Of a stretch of DNA of 64,000 nucleotides, positions 9,350 through 18,790 are shown piece by piece; positions within the stretch are counted from its first letter, which is position 1; the number at the start of each line of letters is the position of its first letter. The translations under genes were made by a program, and so were the position numbers. The stretch lies in contig JBHGBM010000001.1 of assembly GCA_041946965.1 (NCBI GenBank), positions 1 through 64,000 on the forward strand, in the 5' to 3' direction. Source of the stretch: JBHGBM01 sp041946965. Lineage in GTDB: Bacteria > Acidobacteriota > Terriglobia > Bryobacterales > Bryobacteraceae. Under the pieces are notes generated by a model. The model did not search any database and was not told the origin of the DNA. It saw only the letters and a list, made by a program, of their open reading frames with translations.

Positions 9350-11332
9350 ATGCGGCTCCTTCCGACCTTCGCCCTGCCGCTGGCGCTGGCCGCCGCGGAC
9401 CATAAATTCCAGTGCGATGCCGCGCTCGATCGCATCAACGCCGCCATCTACCAGCCCGGTGACCGCCTGTTGCTGCGCTCCGGCTGCGTGTGGAATGGAA
9501 CGCTGCGCCCGCAGGGATCCGGAGCGCCCGGCCGTCCCATCGTGATCGACCGCTACGGGGAAGGCGCCGCGCCCGTCATTCACGGCGGAGGCGCCGAAGC
9601 CGCCCTGCTGCTTCACAACCAGGAGTTCTGGGAGGTGCGAAACCTGGAACTCACCAATGACGCGGGCGCCGAGGGATTGCGCCGCGGCGTGCTGGTGCGC
9701 GCCGAAAACACCGGCCGCGCGCTGCGCGACATCAAACTTTCCGGCCTCCACGTCCATCACGTGAAAGGCAAACTCGGCGCCGACACCGTATCGAAAACCA
9801 CCGGCGGCATCGCGGTCGAGGTCCGCGGCAAGGAGCGCCCCTCGCGCTTCGACGGCCTCACCATCGAGAACTGCCGCGTGGAACACGTGGACAACACCGG
9901 CATCTATCTCTGGTCCGATTTCACCACCCATCCACGCGATCCGCGGTGGCGGGAACTGCGCTTCACCGGCGTCACCGTGCGCGGCAACGCTCTGCTGGAC
10001 ATCGGCAAGAACGCCATGGGCATCCGCGCCTCGCTCGCGCCGCTCATCGAGCGCAACGTGGTGCGCAATGCCGCCGCCCGCCTGCACGGCAACGCCATCT
10101 ACGTCTTCGGCTGCAAGGACGCGCTGCTTCAATACAACGAGGTCTCCGGGACGAAGTACTCCGGCCTGGAGGGCGCCGCCTACGACAGCGACTACAACTC
10201 CGAAGGCACCATCATCCAGTTCAACCAGAGCATCGGCAACGGCGGAGGCCTGGTGAACCTCTGCAACAATCCCAGGTCCCCGGCGCCGCGCGGCTACAAC
10301 GAGGGCACCATCGTCCGCCGCAACTTCAGCCGCAATGAGACCGACCGGGTGATCGGCTTCGACGGCCCCGTGACCAACGCTCTGATCGAGGACAACACGC
10401 TCCACATCGGCCCGGGACTCTCGCCCCGCATCGTCGAGTTCGATACCTTCGGCAAGGCCCCCGGTTATGCCGATCGCGTCACCTTCCGGCGCAACCTCAT
10501 CGTGAACGAGGGATCGGGCACGTACGTCTGGGGCGGCGCAACCAACGTGGTCTTCGCGAACAACGCCATGTATGGCAAACAGCCCAACAACGCGCCGCCT
10601 TCCGGCGATTTCGAGTTCCGGCCCGCGGTCCCGTTTGCCCGCGAGTTGAAAGCCGACCTCTATCTGCCCGCCGGCGCGGGACCCTTCCCCGCGGTGCTCT
10701 ACATACATGGCGGCGGCTGGAGCGGCGGCGACCGTTCGCAACTGCGCCGCCAGGCCGCCCACATGGCCGCGCGGGGCGTGGCGGGCGTAGCCATCGACTA
10801 TCGGCTCTCCGGCCAGGCCCGTTACCCCGCCGCGCTCGAAGACTGCCGGGAAGCCGTCCGCTGGATCCGCGCCAACGCCTCCGCCTACCGCATCGACGGT
10901 TCGCGCCTTGCCGCCGCCGGCTCGTCGGCGGGCGGGCACCTCGCCGCGCTGCTCGCGCTGGCGGCGGGGGAACAGGAAAAACTCTCCGCCGTGGTTGCCC
11001 TCAACCCCGTCCTCGACCTCACCGGCGGAGGAGCCATGATCGAACGCTTCCTGGGAGCAAGCTGCCGCGAGAAACCCGAACTGTGCCGCGAGGCCTCGCC
11101 GCTTTACCGCGTGCATCCGGGCGCGCCCCCCTTCCTCATCGGCCACGGCACCGCGGACAAAACGGTCCCCTACTCACAAGCCGCCGCAACCACCCAAGAG
11201 CTCAAAGCCGCGGGCGTCCCGGTGGAGTTGTTCACTGCCGAAAGCGGCCCCCACACGTTCTGGAACAACCCTCGTTACTCCGCCCAGATCATGGCGGCGA
11301 TGGAGCGCTTCCTGCTGCAACATCTCCGCTGA
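9350..11332 (+). CDS. Two-domain exported enzyme: right-handed beta-helix fused to BD-FAE-type alpha/beta-hydrolase esterase
   Basis: The product is 660 residues with a short signal peptide (MRLLPTFALPLALAAA). Residues about 20-410 form a parallel beta-helix with repeated short strands and Asn-rich turns (FDGLTIENCRVEHVDNTGIYL, LIERNVVRNAA), like polysaccharide lyases and GH28-type proteins. From about 419 an alpha/beta hydrolase begins: oxyanion-hole motif HGGGW (His453), nucleophile Ser526 in GSSAGG, acid Asp603 in HGTADKTVP, base His635 in GPHTFW. This matches sugar acetyl- or feruloyl-esterases. The ATG lies one base after the receptor's stop codon, so the two are coupled. A chain that both cleaves and deacylates an acetylated polysaccharide is a reasonable inference; catalytic residues of the helix domain could not be assigned. 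Confidence 0.85.
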   Translation: MRLLPTFALPLALAAADHKFQCDAALDRINAAIYQPGDRLLLRSGCVWNGTLRPQGSGAPGRPIVIDRYGEGAAPVIHGGGAEAALLLHNQEFWEVRNLELTNDAGAEGLRRGVLVRAENTGRALRDIKLSGLHVHHVKGKLGADTVSKTTGGIAVEVRGKERPSRFDGLTIENCRVEHVDNTGIYLWSDFTTHPRDPRWRELRFTGVTVRGNALLDIGKNAMGIRASLAPLIERNVVRNAAARLHGNAIYVFGCKDALLQYNEVSGTKYSGLEGAAYDSDYNSEGTIIQFNQSIGNGGGLVNLCNNPRSPAPRGYNEGTIVRRNFSRNETDRVIGFDGPVTNALIEDNTLHIGPGLSPRIVEFDTFGKAPGYADRVTFRRNLIVNEGSGTYVWGGATNVVFANNAMYGKQPNNAPPSGDFEFRPAVPFARELKADLYLPAGAGPFPAVLYIHGGGWSGGDRSQLRRQAAHMAARGVAGVAIDYRLSGQARYPAALEDCREAVRWIRANASAYRIDGSRLAAAGSSAGGHLAALLALAAGEQEKLSAVVALNPVLDLTGGGAMIERFLGASCREKPELCREASPLYRVHPGAPPFLIGHGTADKTVPYSQAAATTQELKAAGVPVELFTAESGPHTFWNNPRYSAQIMAAMERFLLQHLR

Positions 11333-11371
11333 ACGTCTCCGATTTAACGGCTGAGGCGCGGACGGCTTCAC

Positions 11372-11377
11372 TATAAT
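11372..11377 (+). promoter_or_regulatory. -10-like TATAAT overlapping the first ATG of aceE
   Basis: A perfect TATAAT overlaps the ATG at 11376 and ends ten bases before the next in-frame ATG at 11388. If it is a real -10 element, transcription would begin near 11384 and translation at 11388 on an almost leaderless message. No good -35 hexamer was found. Confidence 0.4.
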
Positions 11378-14060
11378 GAAAGTGTCCATGCATCAGCGAT
11401 ATAACGAGCGGGTAGTAGACCTGGACCCGCAAGAAACTGCGGAGTGGTTGGAAGCATTGGACCAGGTCCTTGACGAAGACGGGCCGGATCGGGCGGCATA
11501 TCTGCTCGAGCGGCTCCGCGACCGCGCCCAGGGTGAAGGCGTGGCCGTGCCAATCCCCTTGAATACGCCCTACGTCAACACCATCCGCGCGGAGGATGAG
11601 GTCCCATACCCCGGCGACCGCGCCATCGAGCGGCGCATCAAGAGCCTGCTGCGCTGGAACGCCATGGCCATGGTGGTGCGCCAGAACAAGTACGACCCCG
11701 GTATCGGCGGCCATATCTCCAGTTACGCGTCCCTGGCCACGCTCCTGGAAGTCGGCCTCAATCACTTCTTTCACAGTTGTTACGGCGATCAGCCCGGCGA
11801 CCTGGTCTACTTTCAAGGCCACTCCTCCCCCGGCGTCTACGCGCGCGCGTACCTGGAAGGGCGCATCAGCGAAGACCAGTTGCGCAACTTCCGCCACGAG
11901 CTTCGCGATACGCCCGGCCTCTCCTCCTACCCCCATCCCTGGCTGATGCCCGATTTCTGGCGCTACCCCACCGTCTCCATGGGCATCGGGCCGCTGAATG
12001 CCATCTACCAGGCGCGCTTCATGCGGTATCTCGAAAACCGCGGCCTGCTGGCCCCCTCGCCCCGCAAGGTCTGGGCCTTCCTCGGCGACGGCGAAATGGA
12101 TGAGCCCGAATCCATGGGCTCCATCACGCTCGGTTCGCGCGAAAAGCTCGATAACCTCATCTTCGTCATCAATTGCAACCTCCAGCGGCTGGACGGCCCG
12201 GTGCGCGGCAACGGTAAAGTCATCCAGGAACTGGAAGCCGCTTTCCGCGGCGCCGGCTGGAACGTCATCAAGGTCATCTGGGGCGGCGATTGGGACGCGC
12301 TGCTGGCGCGCGACCAGTCCGGGCTGCTGCGCCAGCGAATGGCCGAGGTGGTGGACGGCGAATACCAGACCTACGTCACCAAAGACGGCGCCTACATCCG
12401 CAAGAACTTCTTCGGCAAGTATCCCGAACTGCTGGACCTGGTTTCGCACTTGAGCGACGACGAGCTATGGAAACTCCGCCGCGGCGGCCACGATCCGCAG
12501 AAGGTCTACAACGCTTACAAAGCCGCCGTGGAGCACAAGGGCTCGCCTACGTTGATCCTCGCCAAGACGATCAAGGGCTACGGCATGGGCGAAGCCGGTG
12601 AAGGCCGCAACATCACCCACCAGCAGAAGAAATTGAACGAGCAGGAAATCGCGCGCTTCCGCTCGCGCTTCGAAATCCCCATCCCCGATGAAGCCGCTCG
12701 CGACGCCGCCTTCTACCGCCCGCCCGAGGACGCTCCGGAGATGATCTACCTCCACGAGCGCCGCCGCGCCCTGGGCGGCTACATGCCCTCGCGCCCCGTC
12801 CAGTCACCCAGGCTGGAGATCCCGCCGCTCGATTACCTGAACGAATCGCTCGTCGGCTCCGGCGGGCGCGAAGTGTCCAGCACCATGGCCTTTGTGCGCA
12901 TCCTCACTCTGCTGATGAAGAACCCGCGGATAGGGAAACGCATCGTGCCCATCTGCCCCGATGAGGCCCGAACCTTCGGCATGGAATCGCTGTTCCGCCA
13001 GTTCGGCATTTACGCCAGCCAGGGCCAGCTCTACCGCCCGCACGACGCCGAAATGTTCCTCTACTACAAGGAGTCGCGCGACGGCCAGATCCTCGAAGAG
13101 GGCATCACCGAAGCCGGCTCCATGGCGTCGTTCACCGCCGCCGGCACCGCCTACATGAACTACGGCATTCCCATGATCCCGTTTTTCATGTACTACTCCA
13201 TGTTCGGTTTCCAGCGCATGGGCGACCTCGTGTGGGCCTTTGCCGACGCGCGCGGCAGGGGCTTCCTGATGGGAGGCACCGCCGGGCGCACCACGCTTTC
13301 CGGCGAGGGGCTCCAGCACCAGGACGGCCACAGTCACGTGCTCGCCAGCACCGTTCCCACCTGCGCGGCCTACGATCCCGCCTACGCGTACGAGATCGCC
13401 GTCATCGTGCAGGATGGCATGCGCCGCATGTATCAGGAGCAGGAAGACATCTTCTACTACCTGACCATGTACAACGAGAACTACCCGATGCCGCCCATGC
13501 CGGCAGGCGTCGAGGAAGGCATTCTCCGCGGCATCTACCGCTACCGTGCGGCTCAGGGCGGCAGGGCCGCGGTGCAACTGTTCGCGAGCGGCCCGATCCT
13601 CAACGAAGCGCTCCGTGCCCAGGGCATCCTGGCGGAGAAGTACGGCGTTGACGCGGACGTTTGGAGCGTTACCAGTTTCAACGAGCTGCGCCGCGACGCG
13701 CTGCGCGCCGAGCGCTGGAACCGCCTGCACCCCGGCGAGCCCCAGCGCCGGCCCTACCTGCTGGAAGTGCTGGATGGCGCCGAAGGCCCCATCATCGCCG
13801 CCACCGACTACATGAAGATCGTGCCCGACCAGGTGGCTCCGTGGCTGCCCGGACGGCTGGTATCGCTCGGCACCGACGGTTTCGGCCGCAGCGATAACCG
13901 CGAACACCTGCGCCGCTTCTTCGAGGTGAACGCCGAATCCATCGCGGCCGCCACGCTCTCGCGCCTGGCCCGGGACGGCAAGCTCGAAGTTGCCCGCGTG
14001 AGGGCCGCGTTCCAGGAGTTGGGCATCAGTCCCGACGCGCCGGAACCTTCGCTGGTGTAA
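11376..14060 (+). CDS. aceE: Pyruvate dehydrogenase E1 component, homodimeric type
   Basis: The product is 894 residues, the length of Escherichia coli AceE. It decarboxylates pyruvate with thiamine diphosphate and passes the acetyl group to lipoyl-E2 in the pyruvate dehydrogenase complex. The thiamine-diphosphate/Mg motif GDGEMDEPES starts near residue 237 and its NCN partner is near 266. The pyrimidine-binding transketolase domain (DEARTFGMESLFRQFGIYA) and C-terminal domain follow. The second Met (11388, MHQRYNERVVDLDPQETAEWL) aligns better with the family's N-terminus and fits the promoter, so the true start may be 11388. No E2 or E3 gene lies alongside. Confidence 0.95.
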   Translation: MKVSMHQRYNERVVDLDPQETAEWLEALDQVLDEDGPDRAAYLLERLRDRAQGEGVAVPIPLNTPYVNTIRAEDEVPYPGDRAIERRIKSLLRWNAMAMVVRQNKYDPGIGGHISSYASLATLLEVGLNHFFHSCYGDQPGDLVYFQGHSSPGVYARAYLEGRISEDQLRNFRHELRDTPGLSSYPHPWLMPDFWRYPTVSMGIGPLNAIYQARFMRYLENRGLLAPSPRKVWAFLGDGEMDEPESMGSITLGSREKLDNLIFVINCNLQRLDGPVRGNGKVIQELEAAFRGAGWNVIKVIWGGDWDALLARDQSGLLRQRMAEVVDGEYQTYVTKDGAYIRKNFFGKYPELLDLVSHLSDDELWKLRRGGHDPQKVYNAYKAAVEHKGSPTLILAKTIKGYGMGEAGEGRNITHQQKKLNEQEIARFRSRFEIPIPDEAARDAAFYRPPEDAPEMIYLHERRRALGGYMPSRPVQSPRLEIPPLDYLNESLVGSGGREVSSTMAFVRILTLLMKNPRIGKRIVPICPDEARTFGMESLFRQFGIYASQGQLYRPHDAEMFLYYKESRDGQILEEGITEAGSMASFTAAGTAYMNYGIPMIPFFMYYSMFGFQRMGDLVWAFADARGRGFLMGGTAGRTTLSGEGLQHQDGHSHVLASTVPTCAAYDPAYAYEIAVIVQDGMRRMYQEQEDIFYYLTMYNENYPMPPMPAGVEEGILRGIYRYRAAQGGRAAVQLFASGPILNEALRAQGILAEKYGVDADVWSVTSFNELRRDALRAERWNRLHPGEPQRRPYLLEVLDGAEGPIIAATDYMKIVPDQVAPWLPGRLVSLGTDGFGRSDNREHLRRFFEVNAESIAAATLSRLARDGKLEVARVRAAFQELGISPDAPEPSLV

Positions 14061-14066
14061 GACCCC

Positions 14067-14171
14067 TCACTCGCTTTCTTTGCTCAGGATGCACGCCACT
14101 TCGGAGCCGCCGAAGCCGGATTTGCCCACCGACAAGCCCACGAGGCGAAAGCCGCCGCCATGAATCAGGGA
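14067..14171 (-). pseudogene. Possible C-terminal remnant of a beta-ketoacyl synthase-like protein
   Basis: Minus-strand translation ends in GLSVGKSGFGGSEVACILSKE followed by a stop. This resembles the C-terminal SFGFGGSN glycine-rich strand of ketoacyl synthases. No upstream domain exists: the frame runs into the polX promoter region. It would be a scrap of a lost gene in the 241-base aceE-polX gap. The resemblance is short and could be coincidence. Confidence 0.25.
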
Positions 14172-14288
14172 AGTGCGCCTGCTCCGAAAATTATGGGTCC
14201 CGGCGGCGGCCCGAAAACAACAACCGGCGAACCTGTGAATTCTTACAACCCGCCTCTGTGCGAACCCGCCCGGTTTCCCCCGCGTCTG

Positions 14289-14294
14289 TACAAT
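14289..14294 (+). promoter_or_regulatory. -10-like TACAAT seven bases before the polX GTG
   Basis: TACAAT is separated from the GTG start codon at 14302 by TTAAAGAA-type sequence without a strong Shine-Dalgarno. The spacing fits transcription starting at or beside the start codon. A matching -35 box is not evident. Confidence 0.35.
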
Positions 14295-14301
14295 TAAAGA
14301 A

Positions 14302-16026
14302 GTGGAGAACAAAGACGTTGCGCGCGTGTTGTGGGAGACCGCCGACCTTATGGAGATCGCCGGCGAGGACGGTTTCCGCATCCGCAGCTACCGCAACGGC
14401 GCCTCCGCGGTCGAAGGCTGCCCCGAGCGCGTCGAAGACATCCTGAACTCCCCGGACCGCAAGATCACGGACATCCCCGGCATCGGCAAAGGCCTCGCCG
14501 CCGTGATCCACGAAATCGTCACCCGTGGCTCCTGCGACCGCCGCGACGAGCTGCTGAAAACATTCCCGCCTTGCGCGCTGGAATTTCTCAGGATTCAAGG
14601 GCTCGGACCCAAGAGCGTCGCCCTCATCTTTCAGCACTACGGCATCCGGACCATCGACGAACTGGAGCGCCTCTGCATCGAGCAGAAGCTCCGCGTCCTG
14701 CCCCGGATGGGAGCCAAGCTGGAAGAAAAGGTGCTGAAATCCATCCAGCAGTACCGTCTGCATAGCGGGCGCTTCCTGCTGGGCCACGCCGAGCGCGTCG
14801 CCGCCGAAATCATCGGGCACCTGAACGCGGTGCCTGGCGTCGAGCAGATCACCGCCGCCGGCAGCCTGCGCCGCGGGCGCGAAACCGTGGGCGATATCGA
14901 CCTCCTGGTCACCGGCCCCTCGCCCGACGCGGTACTCGACCGCTTCGCCGCCTTTCCCCGCGTGAACACCTTGCTTAGCCGCGGCGAAAACAAGGCCAGC
15001 GCCACGATCGGCCGCGAGGCCCTCCAGGTGGACCTCCGCGCACTCCCGCGTGAGAGCTTCGGCGCCGCCCTGCAATACTTCACCGGCAGCAAGGACCACA
15101 ACGTCGCCGTGCGCACCCGCGCCGTCCGAATGGGGCTGAAACTCAGCGAATACGGACTCTTCCGCGAAAACGGAGAGACCATCGCCGGCGAGACCGAGGA
15201 GGGCGTTTACGGCGCCCTCGGCCTTCAGTGGATTCCGCCGGAGATGCGCGAGAACCTCGGCGAGATCGACCTCGCCGCCGAACAGCGCCTGCCCCAACTC
15301 GTTCAACTTTCCGATATCCGCGGCGATGTCCACATGCACACCAACGAGACCGACGGCCGCGCCAGCCTGGAGGAAATGGCGGAGGCGGCCCGCGCCTCCG
15401 GCTACGAGTACGTCGCCATTACCGATCACTCCAAGTCGCTCGCCATGGTCGGCGGGCTGGATGAGCGCCGCGCCATCGCCTTCGCGGCGCGCGTGCGCGA
15501 TCTGAACGCCGCCGGCATGCCCCTGCGCGTCTTCTCCGGCATCGAGTGCGACATCCTCAAGGATGGCGCGCTCGACCTCCCGGCGGAAGCCCTCGCCGAG
15601 CTCGACTTCGTCATCGGCAGCGTTCACAGCCACATGAACATGGACCCCGCCGAAATGACCGACCGGCTGCTGCGAGCGCTCGAATGTCCCTCGCTGCGCG
15701 CGCTGGGCCACCCCACCGGGCGCCTGCTGCTTGAACGCGACGGCTACCGCTTCGACTTCGAGCGCGTGGTGGACGCCGCCGTCGCCCGCGGCGTCTGGCT
15801 GGAGATCAACGCCAGCCCGGAACGGCTCGACCTCGAACCCAACCTGATCCGCACAGCCAAAGCGCGCGGCGCGAAATTCATCATCGCGACCGACGCGCAC
15901 CACCCCAACCACCTCGCCTTCATGCGCTACGGCGTCTTGACGGCGCGGCGCGGCTGGCTCGGCCCCCCCGACGTGATGAACACGCTCGATGCCGGGGCGT
16001 TCGCCAACGCCATTCGCAAAACCTGA
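14302..16026 (+). CDS. polX: Family X DNA polymerase with C-terminal PHP domain
   Basis: The product is 574 residues, the usual size of bacterial PolX. Order: helix-hairpin-helix-rich 8-kDa and fingers-like region (ITDIPGIGKGLAAVIHEI, LRIQGLGPKSVALIF), nucleotidyltransferase palm with GSLRRGRETVGDIDLL (Asp198 and Asp200 as metal ligands), then a PHP metal-dependent phosphoesterase domain beginning DVHMHTNETDGR (Asp342, His344, His346) with further GSVHSHM and TDAHH motifs. Family members fill short gaps in base-excision repair and have 3'-5' exonuclease or 3'-phosphatase activity from the PHP domain. The start is GTG at 14302, as the frame has no earlier plausible start. M16 peptidase genes follow after ten bases. 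Confidence 0.95.
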   Translation: MENKDVARVLWETADLMEIAGEDGFRIRSYRNGASAVEGCPERVEDILNSPDRKITDIPGIGKGLAAVIHEIVTRGSCDRRDELLKTFPPCALEFLRIQGLGPKSVALIFQHYGIRTIDELERLCIEQKLRVLPRMGAKLEEKVLKSIQQYRLHSGRFLLGHAERVAAEIIGHLNAVPGVEQITAAGSLRRGRETVGDIDLLVTGPSPDAVLDRFAAFPRVNTLLSRGENKASATIGREALQVDLRALPRESFGAALQYFTGSKDHNVAVRTRAVRMGLKLSEYGLFRENGETIAGETEEGVYGALGLQWIPPEMRENLGEIDLAAEQRLPQLVQLSDIRGDVHMHTNETDGRASLEEMAEAARASGYEYVAITDHSKSLAMVGGLDERRAIAFAARVRDLNAAGMPLRVFSGIECDILKDGALDLPAEALAELDFVIGSVHSHMNMDPAEMTDRLLRALECPSLRALGHPTGRLLLERDGYRFDFERVVDAAVARGVWLEINASPERLDLEPNLIRTAKARGAKFIIATDAHHPNHLAFMRYGVLTARRGWLGPPDVMNTLDAGAFANAIRKT

Positions 16027-16036
16027 ATTCTCAAAA

Positions 16037-17392
16037 ATGAAAGCCATCGCGATTACAACTATGCTGCTGACCAGCGCCTTAACCCTGCCCGGCGCGGACG
16101 TGAACATCCCGTTCGAGAGATTCAAGCTTGCCAACGGCATGCGCGTGATCCTCTCGCGGGACAACGCCGTGCCCGTCGTGGCTGTTTACCTGATCTACGG
16201 AGTGGGGGCGCGCTCGGAAGAAAAGGGCCGCACCGGCTTTGCCCACCTCTTCGAGCACATGATGTTCGAAGGCTCCGCGAACGTGCCCAAGGGCATGCAC
16301 TTCCAGATCGTCGAATCCAACGGCGGCACCCTGAACGGCTCCACCCACCCGGATTTCACCGACTACTTCGAAGTGCTGCCCTCCAACAAGCTCGCCACCG
16401 CGCTGTGGCTTGAATCCGACCGCATGAGGAGTCTCAGCATCACCGAGGAGAACCTGGCCAACCAGAAGGAGGCGGTCAAGCAGGAGAGGCGGCTGAACTT
16501 CGACAACCAGCCTTACGCGACCGCCATCGTCGATGTATGGCCCACGGTGATGTTCCGCAACTGGCAGAGCTCGCACTCTCTCATCGGATCCTTCGAAGAC
16601 CTCAACGCGTCTTCGGTGGCGGACGTCGCGAAGTTCTTCAAGACGTATTACGCCCCGAACGACGCCGTGCTCGCCATCGTGGGCGATATCCAGCCCGCCG
16701 AAGCCCGCAAGCTGGTGGAACAATACTTCGGCGACATCCCGGCGCAACCCCAGCCGAAGCACCCGGACATGACCGAGCCGCCCGGTTTCACGCCGCGCAC
16801 CGAGGTCCACAAGGACCCGCACGCGCGTGTTCCGGCCGTGGTCATCGGCTACCCAGGACCCGTGCGGCGCTCGCCGGATTACTACGCGCTCTATGTGCTT
16901 GACGCCGTGCTCAGCGCCGGCGAAAGTTCGCGCTTCCAGCAGGACCTCGTCAAGGGCAAGGAGTCCGTGGTGCAGTACGAATCCAACCTCGGCTGGCCCT
17001 TCGCCGGGCCCTCCGATTACAGGGACCCCGGAGCTTACGGCATCTTCATGCTCTTCAAGCCGAACTTCACCGCGCGGCAGATCGTGGATCAGGTGCAGGG
17101 CGAGATTGACCGCATCCGGAAGGAAGGCGTGGATGTCAAGGAGCTCGAACGCGTGCGCGCGTTCGTCCGTGCCAGCCGCATCAATGAGCTGCAAAGCGCC
17201 ATGCGCCGCGCGCAGTTGCTCGGCCAGTACGAGATGTTCGATAACGACGCCGGCATGCTCAATTCGGAGATGCTGCGCTTTATGGCCGTGACCCCGGCCG
17301 AGATCCAGGCCGCGGCCCGGAAATATCTGACTCCGGAGCGCCGCGCCGTGCTCGCAATTCAACCCGCGCCCGCGGCCAAGGAGGGTAAGTAG
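16037..17392 (+). CDS. Exported M16 zinc peptidase, catalytically complete subunit
   Basis: The product is 451 residues with a signal peptide (MKAIAITTMLLTSALTLPGA). The inverted zinc motif HxxEH is present as H70LFEH74, and the third ligand is Glu145 in KEAVKQE, the spacing expected for M16 (insulinase/PqqF/MPP) peptidases. Two half-domains are visible, the second carrying SSRFQQDLVKGKESV. The adjacent downstream gene encodes a paralogue without the zinc motif, so a heterodimeric periplasmic peptidase is likely. The ATG at 16037 was chosen because it directly precedes the signal peptide; an earlier in-frame start overlaps polX. Confidence 0.92.
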   Translation: MKAIAITTMLLTSALTLPGADVNIPFERFKLANGMRVILSRDNAVPVVAVYLIYGVGARSEEKGRTGFAHLFEHMMFEGSANVPKGMHFQIVESNGGTLNGSTHPDFTDYFEVLPSNKLATALWLESDRMRSLSITEENLANQKEAVKQERRLNFDNQPYATAIVDVWPTVMFRNWQSSHSLIGSFEDLNASSVADVAKFFKTYYAPNDAVLAIVGDIQPAEARKLVEQYFGDIPAQPQPKHPDMTEPPGFTPRTEVHKDPHARVPAVVIGYPGPVRRSPDYYALYVLDAVLSAGESSRFQQDLVKGKESVVQYESNLGWPFAGPSDYRDPGAYGIFMLFKPNFTARQIVDQVQGEIDRIRKEGVDVKELERVRAFVRASRINELQSAMRRAQLLGQYEMFDNDAGMLNSEMLRFMAVTPAEIQAAARKYLTPERRAVLAIQPAPAAKEGK

Positions 17393-18790
17393 ATGTTCGC
17401 ACGCGGCGCCGTTTTGTTTTCCCTTGCCGTCGTTCTGAGTGCTCAAACTATGGACCGGACAAAGCCTCCCGTTACTCCACCCATCCCAGATTACAAGCTG
17501 CCGCCCACCTTCGAGACGAAGCTGCCCAACGGGCTCACCGTCGTCCTGCTCGAAGACCCGCGCTTTCCGCTCGTGACCGTGCGGCTCGGTTTCCTGGCCG
17601 GATCGAAGTACGATCCCCAGGACCTTCCCGGCCTTGCCGAAAGCACCGCCGCGCTGCTCACGCAGGGCACCAGGACCCGCCCGGCGCGGCAACTTGCCGA
17701 GGAGCTCGCCTCGATCGGCGGCGTGCTGAGCGGAAGCGCCGGCGCCGATGCCATCACCATCTCAGGCAACGCGCTCGCGGAGAACACGCCGCGGCTGCTG
17801 GAACTGCTCGCCGATGTGGCGCGCAATCCGGACTTCTCCGAATCCGAAGTCAAGCTCCGCATCCAGAACCGCAAACAGGAACTGCTGGCGCAGCGCTCAC
17901 AGCCGGCGTTTCTCGCCGAAGAGAAGTTCAGCGCAATGATCTACGGTTCCGCCGGCTACGCCCACGTGGCGCCCACCGTCGAATCCCTCGACCGCATGGA
18001 CCGCAAGGCCTTCGTCGGTTTCCAGACGGCGCGCCTGGCGCCCAACAACGGCTTTCTCGTGCTGCTCGGAAAACTGCCGCCCCGCGCCGAGACGCTGCGG
18101 CTGATCAACGACTACTTCGGATCCTGGCAGCGCAGGGACCTCCCCGCCGAGCCGCCCGCGGCCTTTCCCGCGCCCGCGCGCACCCTCTCCCTGGTGGACC
18201 GCCCCGGCTCCGTCCAGGCCGATATCCACGTGGGCCGGCTGGCGGTCACGCGCTCCGACCCGGACTTCTTCCCGCTCATGCTCGGCCAGTTCATCCTGGG
18301 CGGCGGAGCCAGTTCGCGCATGTTCATGAACATCCGTGAGAAGCAGGGCTTTGCCTATGACGCTCACGCCGAACTCAACCCGCGGCGTGATACCGGCGAG
18401 TTCGTGGCTGTCACGCAGGTGCGCAACGAGGTGATTCAGCCCGCGCTCCAGGCCCTGCTCGACGAGATCGGCGGACTCGTCAAGCAGCCCGTCCCCGCCG
18501 CCGAGCTCGAGCGCACCAAGAACTTTCTCAGCGGCATCTTCCTCATGCGCCTGGAGACGCAGAACGGCCTCGCCACGCAGCTCATCACCCTCAAGCTGAT
18601 GGGCCTGCCGAATTCCTACCTGGAGCAGTACACCTCGCGCGTCCGGTCCGTCACTGCCGCGCAGATCCAAAAGGCCGCCGCCCGCTACATGGATCCCGCC
18701 TCGTCCGCCGTGGTGGTGGTGGGCGATGCGGGCGTCCTCAACAAGCCGCTGGCCAAGTTCGGCCGGTTCACGGTGACGCAAGCGAAATGA
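17393..18790 (+). CDS. Exported M16 peptidase-like protein lacking the zinc site
   Basis: The product is 465 residues with a signal peptide (MFARGAVLFSLAVVLSAQ). It follows the M16 fold, but the position of HxxEH reads DLPGLAEST, so no zinc can bind. The C-terminal half keeps the Arg/Tyr pair typical of the non-catalytic subunit (SSRMFMNIREKQGFAYDAHA), which helps position substrate. Its ATG immediately follows the stop codon of the catalytic partner, implying equal expression and a heterodimer. Substrates of such pairs are unassigned peptides in the periplasm. Confidence 0.9.
   Translation: MFARGAVLFSLAVVLSAQTMDRTKPPVTPPIPDYKLPPTFETKLPNGLTVVLLEDPRFPLVTVRLGFLAGSKYDPQDLPGLAESTAALLTQGTRTRPARQLAEELASIGGVLSGSAGADAITISGNALAENTPRLLELLADVARNPDFSESEVKLRIQNRKQELLAQRSQPAFLAEEKFSAMIYGSAGYAHVAPTVESLDRMDRKAFVGFQTARLAPNNGFLVLLGKLPPRAETLRLINDYFGSWQRRDLPAEPPAAFPAPARTLSLVDRPGSVQADIHVGRLAVTRSDPDFFPLMLGQFILGGGASSRMFMNIREKQGFAYDAHAELNPRRDTGEFVAVTQVRNEVIQPALQALLDEIGGLVKQPVPAAELERTKNFLSGIFLMRLETQNGLATQLITLKLMGLPNSYLEQYTSRVRSVTAAQIQKAAARYMDPASSAVVVVGDAGVLNKPLAKFGRFTVTQAK

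Noticed and set aside
9302..11146. 614-residue frame antisense to the beta-helix/esterase gene
   Set aside because: Shadow frame with Gly/Ala/Val-rich, domain-free translation; the sense gene has complete catalytic motifs.
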